Positions 1-8,563 of a stretch of 64,000 bases of DNA are shown one piece after another; position 1 is the first letter of the stretch; each line of letters starts with the position of its first letter. This stretch comes from Gammaproteobacteria bacterium. GTDB lineage: Bacteria > Pseudomonadota > Gammaproteobacteria > Pseudomonadales > UBA5518. Position numbers and translations under genes: made by a program. The DNA lies in assembly GCA_016718385.1 (NCBI GenBank), contig JADKDK010000002.1, positions 248,001 through 312,000 on the forward strand. Direction: 5' to 3'. The notes below the pieces were generated by a model. The model did not search any database, was not told the origin of the DNA, and worked only from the letters and a program-made list of their open reading frames with translations.

Positions 1-825
1 GATCTTCTGCGCCACCGGCGCCTTCATGTCGACGCCGTAGAACGCGCCCGGCATCGTCGACACCACGTCGAGGCCGATGTCGCGCATCGCGCGAAAGCCG
101 TGCGGCCCCCAGGCATCGCTGCAACTGAAACCGAGGATCCTGAACGGCTCGCTCGCCCTGCCCGCCTCGGCCCGGTAAGCGCGCACCTCCTTGATCAGCG
201 CCTCCAGTTCCTTCAGCGTGTGCAGGTCCGAGATCCAGCCGTCGTTGCGCGCGGCGCGGCGCAACGCGGGCTTCGAGAAGCCACCGACGTAGATCGGGAT
301 CGGCGTCGCGGGCACCGGGCGCATCTTCACCGGTGCGAAGTCGTAGAACTCGCCGTGGTGCTCCACCCACTCGCCGCTCCAGAGCTTGCGCATCACCTCG
401 ATCATCTCGTCGGCGCGCTTGCCGCGTTGCTCGAAGGGCTGCTCGCCAATGCGGAACTCCTCGGGCATCCAGCCCATGCCGGCACCCAGCGCGATACGGT
501 TGCCGCTCAGGCAGGCAGCGCTCGCGAGTATCTTCGCGACGTGCACGGGATTGCGCGCCGGCAGCACGAACACGCTGGTGTAGAACCAGAGCTTCCTCGT
601 CGCGGTGGCCATCGCGACCGCCGACACCCACGGATCCGGGAAGGGATCGTCTGGCGCGAAGCGCGGCACGCCGTCCTCCGTGTAGGGGTACGGCACCGAG
701 AGCTGTTGCGGATAGATCAGGTGATCGGGCAGCGTGATCGCGGAGAAGCCGTTCTCCTCTGCCGCGACGGCCAGCGGCACGTAGTCCGCGGGATCGGTGA
801 ACGCGATGGACATGCCGAATTGCAT
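1..825 (-). CDS. LLM class flavin-dependent oxidoreductase, partial (C-terminus off the window)
   Basis: The minus-strand frame opens with MQFGMSIAFTD and runs without a stop to the window edge (275 codons). It has the layout of the luciferase-like monooxygenase (LLM) TIM-barrel family: an early SAITLPDHL-type strand, then GNRIALGAGMGWMPEEF, and later IPIYVGGFSKPALRRAAR. Such proteins use FMN or F420 in oxidations; nothing here shows which cofactor or substrate is used. The ATG at 823-825 has a GGAG-type ribosome binding site just upstream. It is divergent from the SnoaL-like gene at 1033. The family is clear, but the 3' end is missing. Confidence 0.85.
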   Translation of the reverse strand, partial: MQFGMSIAFTDPADYVPLAVAAEENGFSAITLPDHLIYPQQLSVPYPYTEDGVPRFAPDDPFPDPWVSAVAMATATRKLWFYTSVFVLPARNPVHVAKILASAACLSGNRIALGAGMGWMPEEFRIGEQPFEQRGKRADEMIEVMRKLWSGEWVEHHGEFYDFAPVKMRPVPATPIPIYVGGFSKPALRRAARNDGWISDLHTLKELEALIKEVRAYRAEAGRASEPFRILGFSCSDAWGPHGFRAMRDIGLDVVSTMPGAFYGVDMKAPVAQKI

Positions 826-912
826 GGGGAGTCACTCCAGGATGGATTGTCAGTGCCGATGCTGAGCCAGCGCGGCGTGGCCCGCATCACCCGATGGCAT
901 GAACCGGGCGCC

Positions 913-950
913 TTCATCCGCGCGGATGAATCCCGGGGACCCGCCCGGGC
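913..950. repeat. two small palindromes in a divergent intergenic region
   Basis: A perfect 18-bp palindrome, TTCATCCGCGCGGATGAA, lies at 913-930. It is followed closely by a pair of CCCGGG blocks separated by GACCCG. The pair lies between the divergent LLM (start 825) and SnoaL (start 1033) genes. It could be an operator or a member of the REP-like palindromes seen elsewhere in the window, whose loops and stems are similar in style. Confidence 0.4.
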
Positions 951-1032
951 GAATACTATCGGCCCAGCGACGCGTTGGCCATGCTCGCCCGCGCACGGCA
1001 TGATTCCACCCACGACAACGAGGATCCCGCCC

Positions 1033-1506
1033 ATGAACACCGGTGACGCCGTCCAGCAATTGCTCGATCTCGAGGCCATCAAGACGCTTAAGCACCGCTA
1101 CATCCGCTGCATGACGCAGTCGCGCTGGGACGAACTGCAGACCTTGCTCGCCCCCGACGTGCAAGCCTCCTATTCCGACGGCAAATACGTGTTCTCCGAT
1201 CGCGCGACCCTGATGGGCTTCCTGCGCCAGCAGGACCCGAGCGGCGTCCCCCAGCTCAGTTACTGGCACGTGACCATGCCCGAGATCACGCTGCATGCGC
1301 CCGACAGGGCGAGTGGGATCTGGGCGATGTACCACTTCCACCTGCAGAAGCAAGAGCAGCAGCAACTGGAGATGTTCGCCTACTACAGCGACGAATACCG
1401 CAAGCTCGACGGACGCTGGCTCATCGCCCGCACGGGCTACGAGCGGGTCATGGAACAGTCGCTGGATCGCAGCACCCTGCCTGCCCTGCAACTGCTGGTC
1501 GGCTGA
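1033..1506 (+). CDS. SnoaL-like / NTF2-fold protein
   Basis: This 157-residue protein begins MNTGDAVQQLLDLEAIKTLK and shows the SnoaL-like (NTF2 fold) pattern: a helix with a KHRYIRCMTQSRWDEL segment, an LAPDVQASYSDG strand, a tryptophan-rich central sheet and a final DGRWLIARTGYERV. Members act as cyclases, isomerases or unspecified small-molecule-binding enzymes, so the substrate cannot be read off. A longer upstream frame exists, but it runs antisense through the LLM gene, so the ATG at 1033 is preferred. The MFS gene follows after 9 bases, which suggests co-transcription and a linked substrate. Confidence 0.8.
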   Translation: MNTGDAVQQLLDLEAIKTLKHRYIRCMTQSRWDELQTLLAPDVQASYSDGKYVFSDRATLMGFLRQQDPSGVPQLSYWHVTMPEITLHAPDRASGIWAMYHFHLQKQEQQQLEMFAYYSDEYRKLDGRWLIARTGYERVMEQSLDRSTLPALQLLVG

Positions 1507-1515
1507 GGAGCGCCA

Positions 1516-2748
1516 ATGAAGCGGTCTTCGGCTCCGGGCTTCCTCGGTTGGCGCATGGTCGCGCTGGCCTTCCTGGCGCAGAATCTCGCCATCGGCCTGA
1601 GCTTCGGCAGTTTCGGCGTGCTGATCAAGCCGGTGGCGGGCGAACTGCATGCCACGCGCGCCATGGCCTCGCTGGGCATCGCCGTGATCATGCTGCTGAT
1701 GGGGCTCTCCGGCCCGGTGCTCGGCGTCCTGCTCGCGCGCTACCCGATCCGGCGCGTGATGAGCGCCGGTACGGTATTGATGGCTGGCGGTTTCGCGCTC
1801 GCGGCCAGCGCGCAGAGCTTTCCCGTGTTCCTGCTCGGTTTCAGCGTGATCGGTGGCGCCGGATGCGCCGCCCTGGGCGTGATCCCCGCGACCACGCTGG
1901 CCAGCAACTGGTTCGTTGCGCGCGCGGGGCTGGCGATCGGGCTGGTCAGCATTCCGCTCTTCATCGCGATCACGCCGCCACTGGTGGCCTGGATCGTGGA
2001 CGGCTACGGCTGGCGCGCGGCGCTCTACGCGCTGGCCGCGGCATTCGTCGCGGTGCTGCCGCTGCTCCAGCTGGTCGTGAGCCGGCCGGAGGACGTGGGC
2101 CAGCGCGCACTCGGCGCCGACGTCGCGGCGAACACCGCGCGCGCGGACTCGCCGCCCGAGCGGCCGCCCCAACTCTCGGCCTTCGTGCGCAGCGCCTGGT
2201 ACTGGGGCGCGTTGCTGGCCGCAGGTCTGCTCAGTAGCGGCGGCATCGTCCTGATGAGCCACCTGGTGCCCTTCGCGACCGATCGCGGAATTTCCACCGC
2301 CTCGGCCGCCCTGCTGTTATCGGTGAATGGGGTATTCTCGATGGCCGGTGCGTTGTTGTTCGGCCAGGTCGCCGATCGCATCGGCGCGCGCGCGACGCTT
2401 GGACTGATCGGGCTGGTCCAGGCCGCATGCTGGAGCGGGATCATTTTCGCCGACAGCTTCATGCTGTTCCTGCCGTTCCTCGTCGGCATCGGCCTGTGCG
2501 GCGGCGGCACCCATACCGCCTTCAGCGCACTGCTGAACGCCGCCTACGGGCGCGCATCCTTTGCCAATGCGCTGGGTCTGGCCACGCTGTTGATGCTGCC
2601 CTTCACCTTCGTGGCCGCGCCACTGGCCGGCTGGATCTTCGACAGCACCGGCAGTTACGTCATTGCCTTCCAGGTCCAGATCGCCGCATTCCTCGCCGCG
2701 GCCGTGGTCTACCTGGTGATCTACCGCGGGCGCCCGGCGCCGGCCTGA
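1516..2748 (+). CDS. MFS transporter
   Basis: This 410-residue protein is dominated by about twelve hydrophobic segments. An inter-helix basic loop after the second helix (LLARYPIRRVMSAG) resembles MFS motif A, and it repeats in weaker form in the second half (FGQVADRIGARATLG). The layout resembles the monocarboxylate/oxalate-formate antiporter branch of the major facilitator superfamily, an inner-membrane carrier driven by ion gradients. A GAGGAG-like site lies just before the ATG. It follows the SnoaL-like gene closely and probably imports or exports the compound that protein handles. Its substrate cannot be assigned. Confidence 0.88.
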   Translation: MKRSSAPGFLGWRMVALAFLAQNLAIGLSFGSFGVLIKPVAGELHATRAMASLGIAVIMLLMGLSGPVLGVLLARYPIRRVMSAGTVLMAGGFALAASAQSFPVFLLGFSVIGGAGCAALGVIPATTLASNWFVARAGLAIGLVSIPLFIAITPPLVAWIVDGYGWRAALYALAAAFVAVLPLLQLVVSRPEDVGQRALGADVAANTARADSPPERPPQLSAFVRSAWYWGALLAAGLLSSGGIVLMSHLVPFATDRGISTASAALLLSVNGVFSMAGALLFGQVADRIGARATLGLIGLVQAACWSGIIFADSFMLFLPFLVGIGLCGGGTHTAFSALLNAAYGRASFANALGLATLLMLPFTFVAAPLAGWIFDSTGSYVIAFQVQIAAFLAAAVVYLVIYRGRPAPA

Positions 2749-2757
2749 AGCCCGGGC

Positions 2758-3894
2758 TCAGAGCAGCCGCGCGGTGGAATGATTGAGCTGCGCGACGACC
2801 CGGGCCTGCTTGTTGGTGCCCATCTTCTCGTAGACGCCGCGCAGGTGGGTCTTCACGGTGTTGATGCTCACACCCAGATGCTCGGCGGCGTCGTTCAGGT
2901 TCGTGCCTCGCGCGAGCAGCGCCGCGAGCTGGCTCTCGCAATTGGTGAACCCGTACATCCCCACCAGCACCGCCGGATCGAGCTCGATGCCGGGCTGGCG
3001 GCAGTCGTTGATGTAGACCACCGCGGCCGGCCTGTCGCGCGACTCCAGCAGGCGATCGCTGATCAGCGGCTTCACCACGATGTCGAGCACGCCGTTGCCC
3101 GGGCTGGTCTCGAGTTGCAGTCCGACGCCGCGCTGCGAGCGGCAACGGTTGCGGTACGCCGCGAGCACGAGCTCGATCGCCTTGGCGAGCGGCTTGCCGT
3201 CGACGCCGTTCGCGCAACGCAGCACCTCGTTGCGCACGCCGAGGAACTGCGAGCGGGCGAGCAACTGCTCGGCGCACTCATTCATGGAGAACACACGGCC
3301 GTGACCGTCCAGCAGCACGCAGGCGATCGACAGCTTCGCCATCGCCTCCTCGAAGAAGCCCTGAAGGTAACTGCCCTGGGTGTGCTGCTCGCGCAGGCGG
3401 ATGGCACGACGGATGTGCGGCGTGATCAGCTCGAGCATCTCGCGCTCCTGCGCGCCGAAGGGCGGCTGGTCGGCGTTGCGCTCCAGCGTGAGCGTGGCGC
3501 AGAGCATCTCGTCGCGCAGCACGTCGCGCGACAGCAGGTAGCGGATGTTCAGCGGCTTGAGAAAGCGCAGGTAGAGCGGGCTGCGCAGGAAGGCCCCGTT
3601 GGGCATGATCTCGTCGAGGGTCATTGCCCGCGGCAGCGGCTGCTCCAGCAGGGGATTGACCGACATCACGCCGTCGACGTGCGTGCGCCCGGTAGCGACG
3701 GGATCCTCGTTGTCGGTGATCAGCACGTAGCTGCCCGGCGTGGCGGGCGAGGCGATCACCAGGTTGGCGTCGCGCGAGGCGGTCTGCTCGCTGAGGCGCG
3801 ACATCAGCGTGCGCCAGGGGCGGGCCTCCTCGACGCCGTCATAGACCAGCCCGACCAGATCACTGTAGCCACGGATTCGCTGTGCAGCGCCCAT
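2758..3894 (-). CDS. LuxR-family transcriptional regulator
   Basis: This 378-residue protein ends in a clear LuxR-type helix-turn-helix (about residues 310-375) containing TNLNDAAEHLGVSINTVKTH and a following MGTNKQARVVAQL helix. The first 300 residues are an unrecognised sensory region without a receiver or autoinducer signature. The ATG at 3892-3894 is chosen because it follows a GAGGG site; the frame stays open another 53 codons upstream, but that extension looks non-coding. Convergent with the MFS gene (9-base gap), it is divergent from the SnoaL gene at 4182, which it may control. Confidence 0.85.
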   Translation of the reverse strand: MGAAQRIRGYSDLVGLVYDGVEEARPWRTLMSRLSEQTASRDANLVIASPATPGSYVLITDNEDPVATGRTHVDGVMSVNPLLEQPLPRAMTLDEIMPNGAFLRSPLYLRFLKPLNIRYLLSRDVLRDEMLCATLTLERNADQPPFGAQEREMLELITPHIRRAIRLREQHTQGSYLQGFFEEAMAKLSIACVLLDGHGRVFSMNECAEQLLARSQFLGVRNEVLRCANGVDGKPLAKAIELVLAAYRNRCRSQRGVGLQLETSPGNGVLDIVVKPLISDRLLESRDRPAAVVYINDCRQPGIELDPAVLVGMYGFTNCESQLAALLARGTNLNDAAEHLGVSINTVKTHLRGVYEKMGTNKQARVVAQLNHSTARLL

Positions 3895-4181
3895 GATCAG
3901 CCCTCGGAGATGTATTTTCGACTTATTGAGAGGCGCCCCGAAACCGGAGCCAGCCGCCGAGCATGGTAGGCCTCCACGCGATGTATTGAAAGCCCCTGCC
4001 CCTGCCCCCCGTCGTTGCCGGCTTTCCCCGGCCGGGCGCGCCGTGGGCGCCACGCTTCACCCGCCAGCATGAATACAGGCGCGCGCCGCGCCGCCTAGAC
4101 TTCACAATCCGGCACCGCAGGCGCGCCTCGCACCAGGCTTGGTCCCGTGCGCCGCCATTGTCACAGTGGAGGATCGAATCG

Positions 4182-4619
4182 ATGAGCCAGCAACTGCGCG
4201 AACGCAACCGCGCCGTATTCCTGCAGATGATGAACGCGCTGGGGCGCAAGGACTGGGACGCCGGATTCGCCTGCATGACCGAAGACGTGTACTGCGACTG
4301 GCCCTACCGGCCCATTCCCGACATGGACGAGGCGATGATCGGCCGCGACGTGGTCCGCGCCTTCTTCGATGCCGGCCAGGCGGCAATGGCGGGGCTAAAC
4401 TACAGTGTCGACCAGATCTACGACCTGGTCGACCCCGAGGCGTTGATCTCGGAATACCACTCCGACTCCCGCCATCTCGCCACCGGGGTTGCCTACAGCA
4501 ACCGCTACCTCGGCATCCTGCGCTTTCGCGAGGGCAAGGTGTGCTACTGGCGCGAGTACATCAACCCGCTGGCGATCAGGGACATGTTCGAGCGCGTGGC
4601 CGCGGCGACGCCACCGTGA
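4182..4619 (+). CDS. SnoaL-like / NTF2-fold protein
   Basis: This 145-residue protein begins MSQQLRERNRAVFLQMMNAL. It has the NTF2-fold pattern GRKDWDAGFACMTEDVYCDWPY, then a helix AMIGRDVVRAFFDAG, and ends FREGKVCYWREYINPLAIRD, typical of SnoaL-like polyketide-cyclase relatives that bind small hydrophobic molecules. GGAGG at 4168-4172 with 9-base spacing fixes this ATG over an in-frame start 8 codons upstream. It stands alone, divergent from the LuxR gene across 287 bases in which I see no other gene. Function beyond the fold is unknown. Confidence 0.8.
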   Translation: MSQQLRERNRAVFLQMMNALGRKDWDAGFACMTEDVYCDWPYRPIPDMDEAMIGRDVVRAFFDAGQAAMAGLNYSVDQIYDLVDPEALISEYHSDSRHLATGVAYSNRYLGILRFREGKVCYWREYINPLAIRDMFERVAAATPP

Positions 4620-4624
4620 TGCAA

Positions 4625-4662
4625 GCGCCGCGGCGTGGCGTTTCCACGGGAAAACGCCGCGC
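4625..4662. terminator. hairpin between convergent genes
   Basis: The 58-base gap between the SnoaL gene and the end of the choice-of-anchor I gene holds a GC-rich hairpin. GGCGTTT at 4637-4643 pairs with AAACGCC at 4652-4658, with further GC pairing outside. There is no long U-tract, so it is only a candidate bidirectional terminator. Confidence 0.35.
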
Positions 4663-4677
4663 CGGCACCGCCGGTCA

Positions 4678-6225
4678 TCACTGCACGGAACGGATGCGCC
4701 AGAGCGTCACGGTGCCGGATACCTCGTTGGCCACGACCAGCATCGGTTCGCCGTTCGGACTGCTGTCGGCCGGCACGAAGCGCACGACCTCCGGGCCGCT
4801 GTCGGGAGCCGGCACCTTGTTTCCGGCCACGAAATCGCGGTTGTTCGCGTAGGCCACCATCTGCGGCGCCGTGATCTTGCCGAGGTCGAACACCGCCACC
4901 CCGCCGATGCGTTCCAGGCCCACGAAGGCGTAGCGATTCGCACCGATCGTGCCGAGCGCGACTCCCTCGGGCTCGGGCCCCTTGTTGTCGGAGCGGTTGT
5001 CGAAGTTGTCCTCGTCGTTGTTGCTGTTGAAGAAGGCCGGATAAGCCTGCTCCGTCCACTGCTCCAGCTGGTCGCCGGAATCACCGACCAGTTCGCCGCT
5101 GGCGCCGTTCCAGATCGAGATCGAGCGGGCACCGAAGACGTAGATATTGCCGTCAGCGCCGAAGGGCCGCGCGCTGGTGACGTTCAGACGGCCGAGCTCC
5201 GGATTGTTACCGATACCCGGGAGGTCGGCGAGGTCGGGCAGACTGAGCAGATCGCGCGCGCGGATTTCCTCGGCAAAGCCCTCATAGTCACGCGCGTCGC
5301 CTTCGTTTGCCGACACGATGTAGGTCTCGCCATCCACCCTGAACGAGGCCAGCGCATCGGGCTGGTACATGCCCTTGACGCGCGACCACGGCAGGATATT
5401 GATCTTGCCGTCGCGATCGCTGGCATCCAGCCCCGCGCCGGCCACGCCGTGATCCTTGTAGCCCAGCGCGAACACCTCGCGCACCTCGTTGGCTTCGAGG
5501 TCGAGTGCTGCGATGGCATTGTTCTCCTGCAGGCTCACCCAGGCGCTGCGGCCGTCCGCGCTCACCGTGATGTATTCCGGCTCCAGGTCCTGCGCCGCGC
5601 TCGCACCCGGTCCGAACACGCGCACGCCCGCGGGAAGATCGACGCCGTCGAAGCCGATGGTGGCGACCGGCAGCTCCGGGCGCATCGGCACCACGGTCAC
5701 CACGCTGACGCTGCCCGCCGGGTCGGTGCAGCCTTCGCCGTAGCAATCGGGCTCGCCCTCGTTGGCGACCAGCAGCTTGCGCCCGTCGGGGGTGAACGTG
5801 ACCATATCGGGCAGCGCGCCGACGCGCGCCGTGCGGATCACCTTGCCGGCCGGTGTGAGGAAGGCGATCGTGCCCGGGTCGGTCTTGTCCTCGGGCTCGA
5901 GCGCCACCGCGATCAGGTTGTGCGCGGACACGTCGACGCTGTTGATGCCCGCGCCGTAGCCTGAGAGGTCCACGCGCTTCAGCAGCCGCGGGCTGGCGGG
6001 ATCCGCGATATCGACGATATCGAGCGATACGTCCGTGGCATTCACCACGTACATGCGCTCGCCGCGCACGGCGACAACCTCGCCCGCGGTCGTGTGGCCG
6101 TCGCCGCTCGCGAGCCCGGTGACGTAGCTTCCCAGCACCTCGAGCCCCAGGGTGTTGACGCTCGCGCTCTGCGCGGCGCCGCACAGTGCCAGCGCGATGG
6201 CGGCGGAAAGAACCTGGCGTTTCAT
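4678..6225 (-). CDS. choice-of-anchor I family exported protein
   Basis: This 515-residue protein has a signal peptide (MKRQVLSAAIALALCGAAQS, cleavage likely after AQSA). The mature part is a beta-propeller-like domain with repeated strands such as GEVVAVRGERMYVVNATD, DMVTFTPDGRKLLVANEGEP and PDALASFRVDGETYIVSANEGDARDY. The NEGEP, NEGDARDY and GPEPEGV motifs are characteristic of the choice-of-anchor I proteins found in secreted phosphatase-like or surface proteins. No C-terminal anchor is visible in this copy. Role: a periplasmic or secreted protein, substrate unknown. The frame is open far upstream, but the signal peptide fixes the ATG at 6223-6225. Confidence 0.85.
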   Translation of the reverse strand: MKRQVLSAAIALALCGAAQSASVNTLGLEVLGSYVTGLASGDGHTTAGEVVAVRGERMYVVNATDVSLDIVDIADPASPRLLKRVDLSGYGAGINSVDVSAHNLIAVALEPEDKTDPGTIAFLTPAGKVIRTARVGALPDMVTFTPDGRKLLVANEGEPDCYGEGCTDPAGSVSVVTVVPMRPELPVATIGFDGVDLPAGVRVFGPGASAAQDLEPEYITVSADGRSAWVSLQENNAIAALDLEANEVREVFALGYKDHGVAGAGLDASDRDGKINILPWSRVKGMYQPDALASFRVDGETYIVSANEGDARDYEGFAEEIRARDLLSLPDLADLPGIGNNPELGRLNVTSARPFGADGNIYVFGARSISIWNGASGELVGDSGDQLEQWTEQAYPAFFNSNNDEDNFDNRSDNKGPEPEGVALGTIGANRYAFVGLERIGGVAVFDLGKITAPQMVAYANNRDFVAGNKVPAPDSGPEVVRFVPADSSPNGEPMLVVANEVSGTVTLWRIRSVQ

Positions 6226-6328
6226 GGGGTTACCTCGACAAATGGTTGGGAAATCGAAAAACCGCCCGAGCATCGCCTGCGCATATGACAGTGCGATGAC
6301 ACCCGCGCAGCGCAGGGGTCGCTGCGGC

Positions 6329-6357
6329 TTGTGGCAGCCGCTCATCTCTCCTAGCAT
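6329..6357 (+). promoter_or_regulatory. candidate sigma70 promoter for the sulfotransferase-Mo hydroxylase operon
   Basis: TTGTGG (6329-6334) and TAGCAT (6352-6357) are separated by 17 bases, ending 52 bases before the sulfotransferase start. Each hexamer only partly matches consensus, so this is a weak prediction. Confidence 0.3.
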
Positions 6358-6409
6358 TCGCCCCCTGAGCGACCCGCAGCCGGCGCGTCGCGGCAACGGG
6401 AAACGCGGG

Positions 6410-7672
6410 ATGGCAAACAGCAACTCCTCGAGCGGCTTCACGCCGCCGCCACGCCCCGACTGGGTGCAGCGCATCATCGAGGAAGGCACCCACATGGACA
6501 TACGCAGCCTCGTGCCGCTGCAGGCCGAGGAGCTGATGGCCACCGCGCGCCGCAACACGGGCTTTGGCGATTTCGGCAGCGGCCGGTGGGAAGAGGGATT
6601 CCGCACCTTCCTCGCGGCGCTGGAGAGCGACGCCGAGCTGCACCTGCTGGGGCGGCTGATGACGCGCTCGGACATCCTGATCTGGCTGGAGGCGCGCCTC
6701 GGCATCGAGGCGGCCTACGCCGCGCATCCGGAAATCGACGACGAGGTCGTGGATCGCCCCGTGATCGTGACCGGCCTGCCGCGCTCCGGTACCTCGATCA
6801 CCTTCGAGCTGCTGGCGCAGGATCCGCAGTTCGGCTCGCCGCGCCAGTGGGAGATCATGTTCCCCTACCCGCCGCCCGAGCGCGCCACCTACCGCACGGA
6901 CCCGCGCATCGCGCGCTGCGAGCAGCTGGTGACGCAGTGGAATCGCGTGGTGCCGAGCTACGCCGCGATGCACGAGATGGGCGCCACCATCCCGAACGAA
7001 TGCATCGTCGCGATGAGCTGCACCTTCATGACGGAGAACCTGCCCGGGCAGTTCCAGATTCCCTCCTACAACGAGTGGTTCTTCCGGCAGGAGCTCGACG
7101 AGCCCTACGCCTACTACAAGCGCATGCTGAAGCTCTTGCAGTGGCGCAACCCGCGCGGACACTGGCTGCTGAAATCGCCCTCGCACCTCGGCACGCTGCC
7201 GGTGCTGTTCCGCACCTTTCCCGATGCGCGCGTCGTGGTGACACACCGCGACCCGGTGGTGGCGCAGGCCTCGGTGACCAACCTGCTCGGCACGCTGTAC
7301 TGGATGCGTTCCGGCAAGGCCTTCGACGCCGGTGCGTTCGAGAGCCTGATGACCCCGGAGAGCGGCGCGGCGCGCCTGGACGGCGTGATCGACCTGATCG
7401 AGAAAGGAGCGGTGCCGCGCGCGCAGATCCACAATTTCCGTTATGTCGACATGATCAGCGATCCGCTGGCCGCGCTGCAGACCCTCTATCGCGACATGGG
7501 CCTGGAGCTCTCCGACACGGCACGGGCGGGCATGCGCTACTACCTGGCGCACAAGCCCCAGGGCAAGTTCGGCAAGCACCGCTACAGCGTGGGCGAGCAG
7601 GAGGAGAATGCGCGCAAGCGAGCCTTCTTCCGCCGTTACCAGGAATACTTCGATTGCCCCGACGAAACCTGA
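6410..7672 (+). CDS. sulfotransferase family protein
   Basis: This 420-residue protein has the PAPS-binding 5'-phosphosulfate loop PRSGTS at residues 124-129 and a 3'-phosphate-binding region (DARVVVTHRDPVVAQAS). It belongs to the sulfotransferase_3-like group of bacterial cytosolic enzymes that move a sulfonate from PAPS to hydroxyls of small hydrophobic acceptors. The open frame extends 86 codons upstream, but the ATG at 6410 marks the start of family-like sequence. It leads an operon with the EthD-like gene, a molybdenum hydroxylase and an SDR. The hydroxylase could make the hydroxyl that this enzyme sulfonates; that link is inference. Confidence 0.85.
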   Translation: MANSNSSSGFTPPPRPDWVQRIIEEGTHMDIRSLVPLQAEELMATARRNTGFGDFGSGRWEEGFRTFLAALESDAELHLLGRLMTRSDILIWLEARLGIEAAYAAHPEIDDEVVDRPVIVTGLPRSGTSITFELLAQDPQFGSPRQWEIMFPYPPPERATYRTDPRIARCEQLVTQWNRVVPSYAAMHEMGATIPNECIVAMSCTFMTENLPGQFQIPSYNEWFFRQELDEPYAYYKRMLKLLQWRNPRGHWLLKSPSHLGTLPVLFRTFPDARVVVTHRDPVVAQASVTNLLGTLYWMRSGKAFDAGAFESLMTPESGAARLDGVIDLIEKGAVPRAQIHNFRYVDMISDPLAALQTLYRDMGLELSDTARAGMRYYLAHKPQGKFGKHRYSVGEQEENARKRAFFRRYQEYFDCPDET

Positions 7673-7691
7673 ACAACCGAGGATGGACGCA

Positions 7692-8048
7692 GTGTACAAG
7701 TCGATCGCCCTGCTCAAGTGCAAGCCGGAACTGACGCGCGAGGATTTCATCGCGTACTACGAGAACAACCACGTGCCGCTGATCCGCCGTTTGTTGCCGG
7801 GAATCTGCGGCTACCGCCGCAACTTCATCGAGCCCGAGGGCGCGTTCGTCAGCGCCGGTGCCGCGGCGCGCGACTTCGACGTGATCACCGAGATCTGGTT
7901 TGCCGATCGCGCGGCCTACGAGGCGGCGATGGCGCGTCACGCGCAACCGGAAGTGGCCGCCGCGATCGCCGCGGACGAGGAGAATTTCCTCGATCGCTCG
8001 AAGACGCGCATGTTCGTCGTCGACGAACGCATCTCGACGTTCAGCTGA
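7692..8048 (+). CDS. EthD-domain protein
   Basis: This is a 118-residue ferredoxin-like-fold protein of the EthD family: YKSIALLKCKPELTREDFIAYYENNHVPLIRRL, then RDFDVITEIWFADRAAYEAAM. EthD proteins occur in degradation operons as small dimeric accessory enzymes of uncertain chemistry. The GTG at 7692 is preferred because GAGG (7679-7682) lies 9 bases before it; the in-frame ATG at 7683 directly abuts that site with no spacing. It sits 19 bases after the sulfotransferase and 32 before the 2Fe-2S gene, inside one operon. Confidence 0.82.
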   Translation: MYKSIALLKCKPELTREDFIAYYENNHVPLIRRLLPGICGYRRNFIEPEGAFVSAGAAARDFDVITEIWFADRAAYEAAMARHAQPEVAAAIAADEENFLDRSKTRMFVVDERISTFS

Positions 8049-8080
8049 AACCGGACCGATTAGCCCAGGGAGGCTCGCCC

Positions 8081-8563
8081 ATGCTCACGCTCGACATCAA
8101 CGGCCGCGAGCATGCGCTCGACGGTGTCGACGCCGACACGCCACTGCTGTGGGTGCTGCGCGACGAGCTGCGCCTGGTGGGCGCGAAGTACGGCTGCGGC
8201 ATCGCGCAGTGCGGCAGCTGCACCGTGCTGCTCGACGGCGAGCCGGTGCGCGCCTGCGTGCTGCCCGCCTCCGCCGCCGCCGGCCACGCAGTCCGTACGG
8301 TCGAGGGGCTCGCCGGTGCCGACGGCACGCTGCACCCGTTGCAGGAGGCCTGGATCCGCGAGGACGTGGCTCAGTGCGGCTACTGCCAGAGCGGACAGAT
8401 CATGAGCGCCGTGGCGCTGCTCGAGGCCAACCCCGCGCCAACCGACGCCGACATCGATCGCGCGCTGGACGGCAACCTGTGCCGCTGCGGCACCTACCTG
8501 CGCATCCGCCGCGCGATCCACGCCGCGGCGGCTGCGATGGCCCGCCGGGAGGTGGCGACATGA
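8081..8563 (+). CDS. (2Fe-2S)-binding subunit of a molybdenum hydroxylase
   Basis: This is a 160-residue electron-transfer subunit. The plant-type [2Fe-2S] cluster ligands are Cys39, 44, 47 and 59 (CGIAQCGSC), and the second cluster is Cys99, 102, 134 and 136 (QCGYCQSGQ and GNLCRCG). The pattern is that of the small subunit of isoquinoline 1-oxidoreductase (IorA) type enzymes. GGGAGG precedes the ATG. Its stop overlaps the start of the molybdopterin subunit by four bases (ATGA), so the two are translationally coupled. No FAD subunit is adjacent, as expected for IorAB-type two-subunit enzymes that pass electrons to a cytochrome or similar acceptor. Confidence 0.93.
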   Translation: MLTLDINGREHALDGVDADTPLLWVLRDELRLVGAKYGCGIAQCGSCTVLLDGEPVRACVLPASAAAGHAVRTVEGLAGADGTLHPLQEAWIREDVAQCGYCQSGQIMSAVALLEANPAPTDADIDRALDGNLCRCGTYLRIRRAIHAAAAAMARREVAT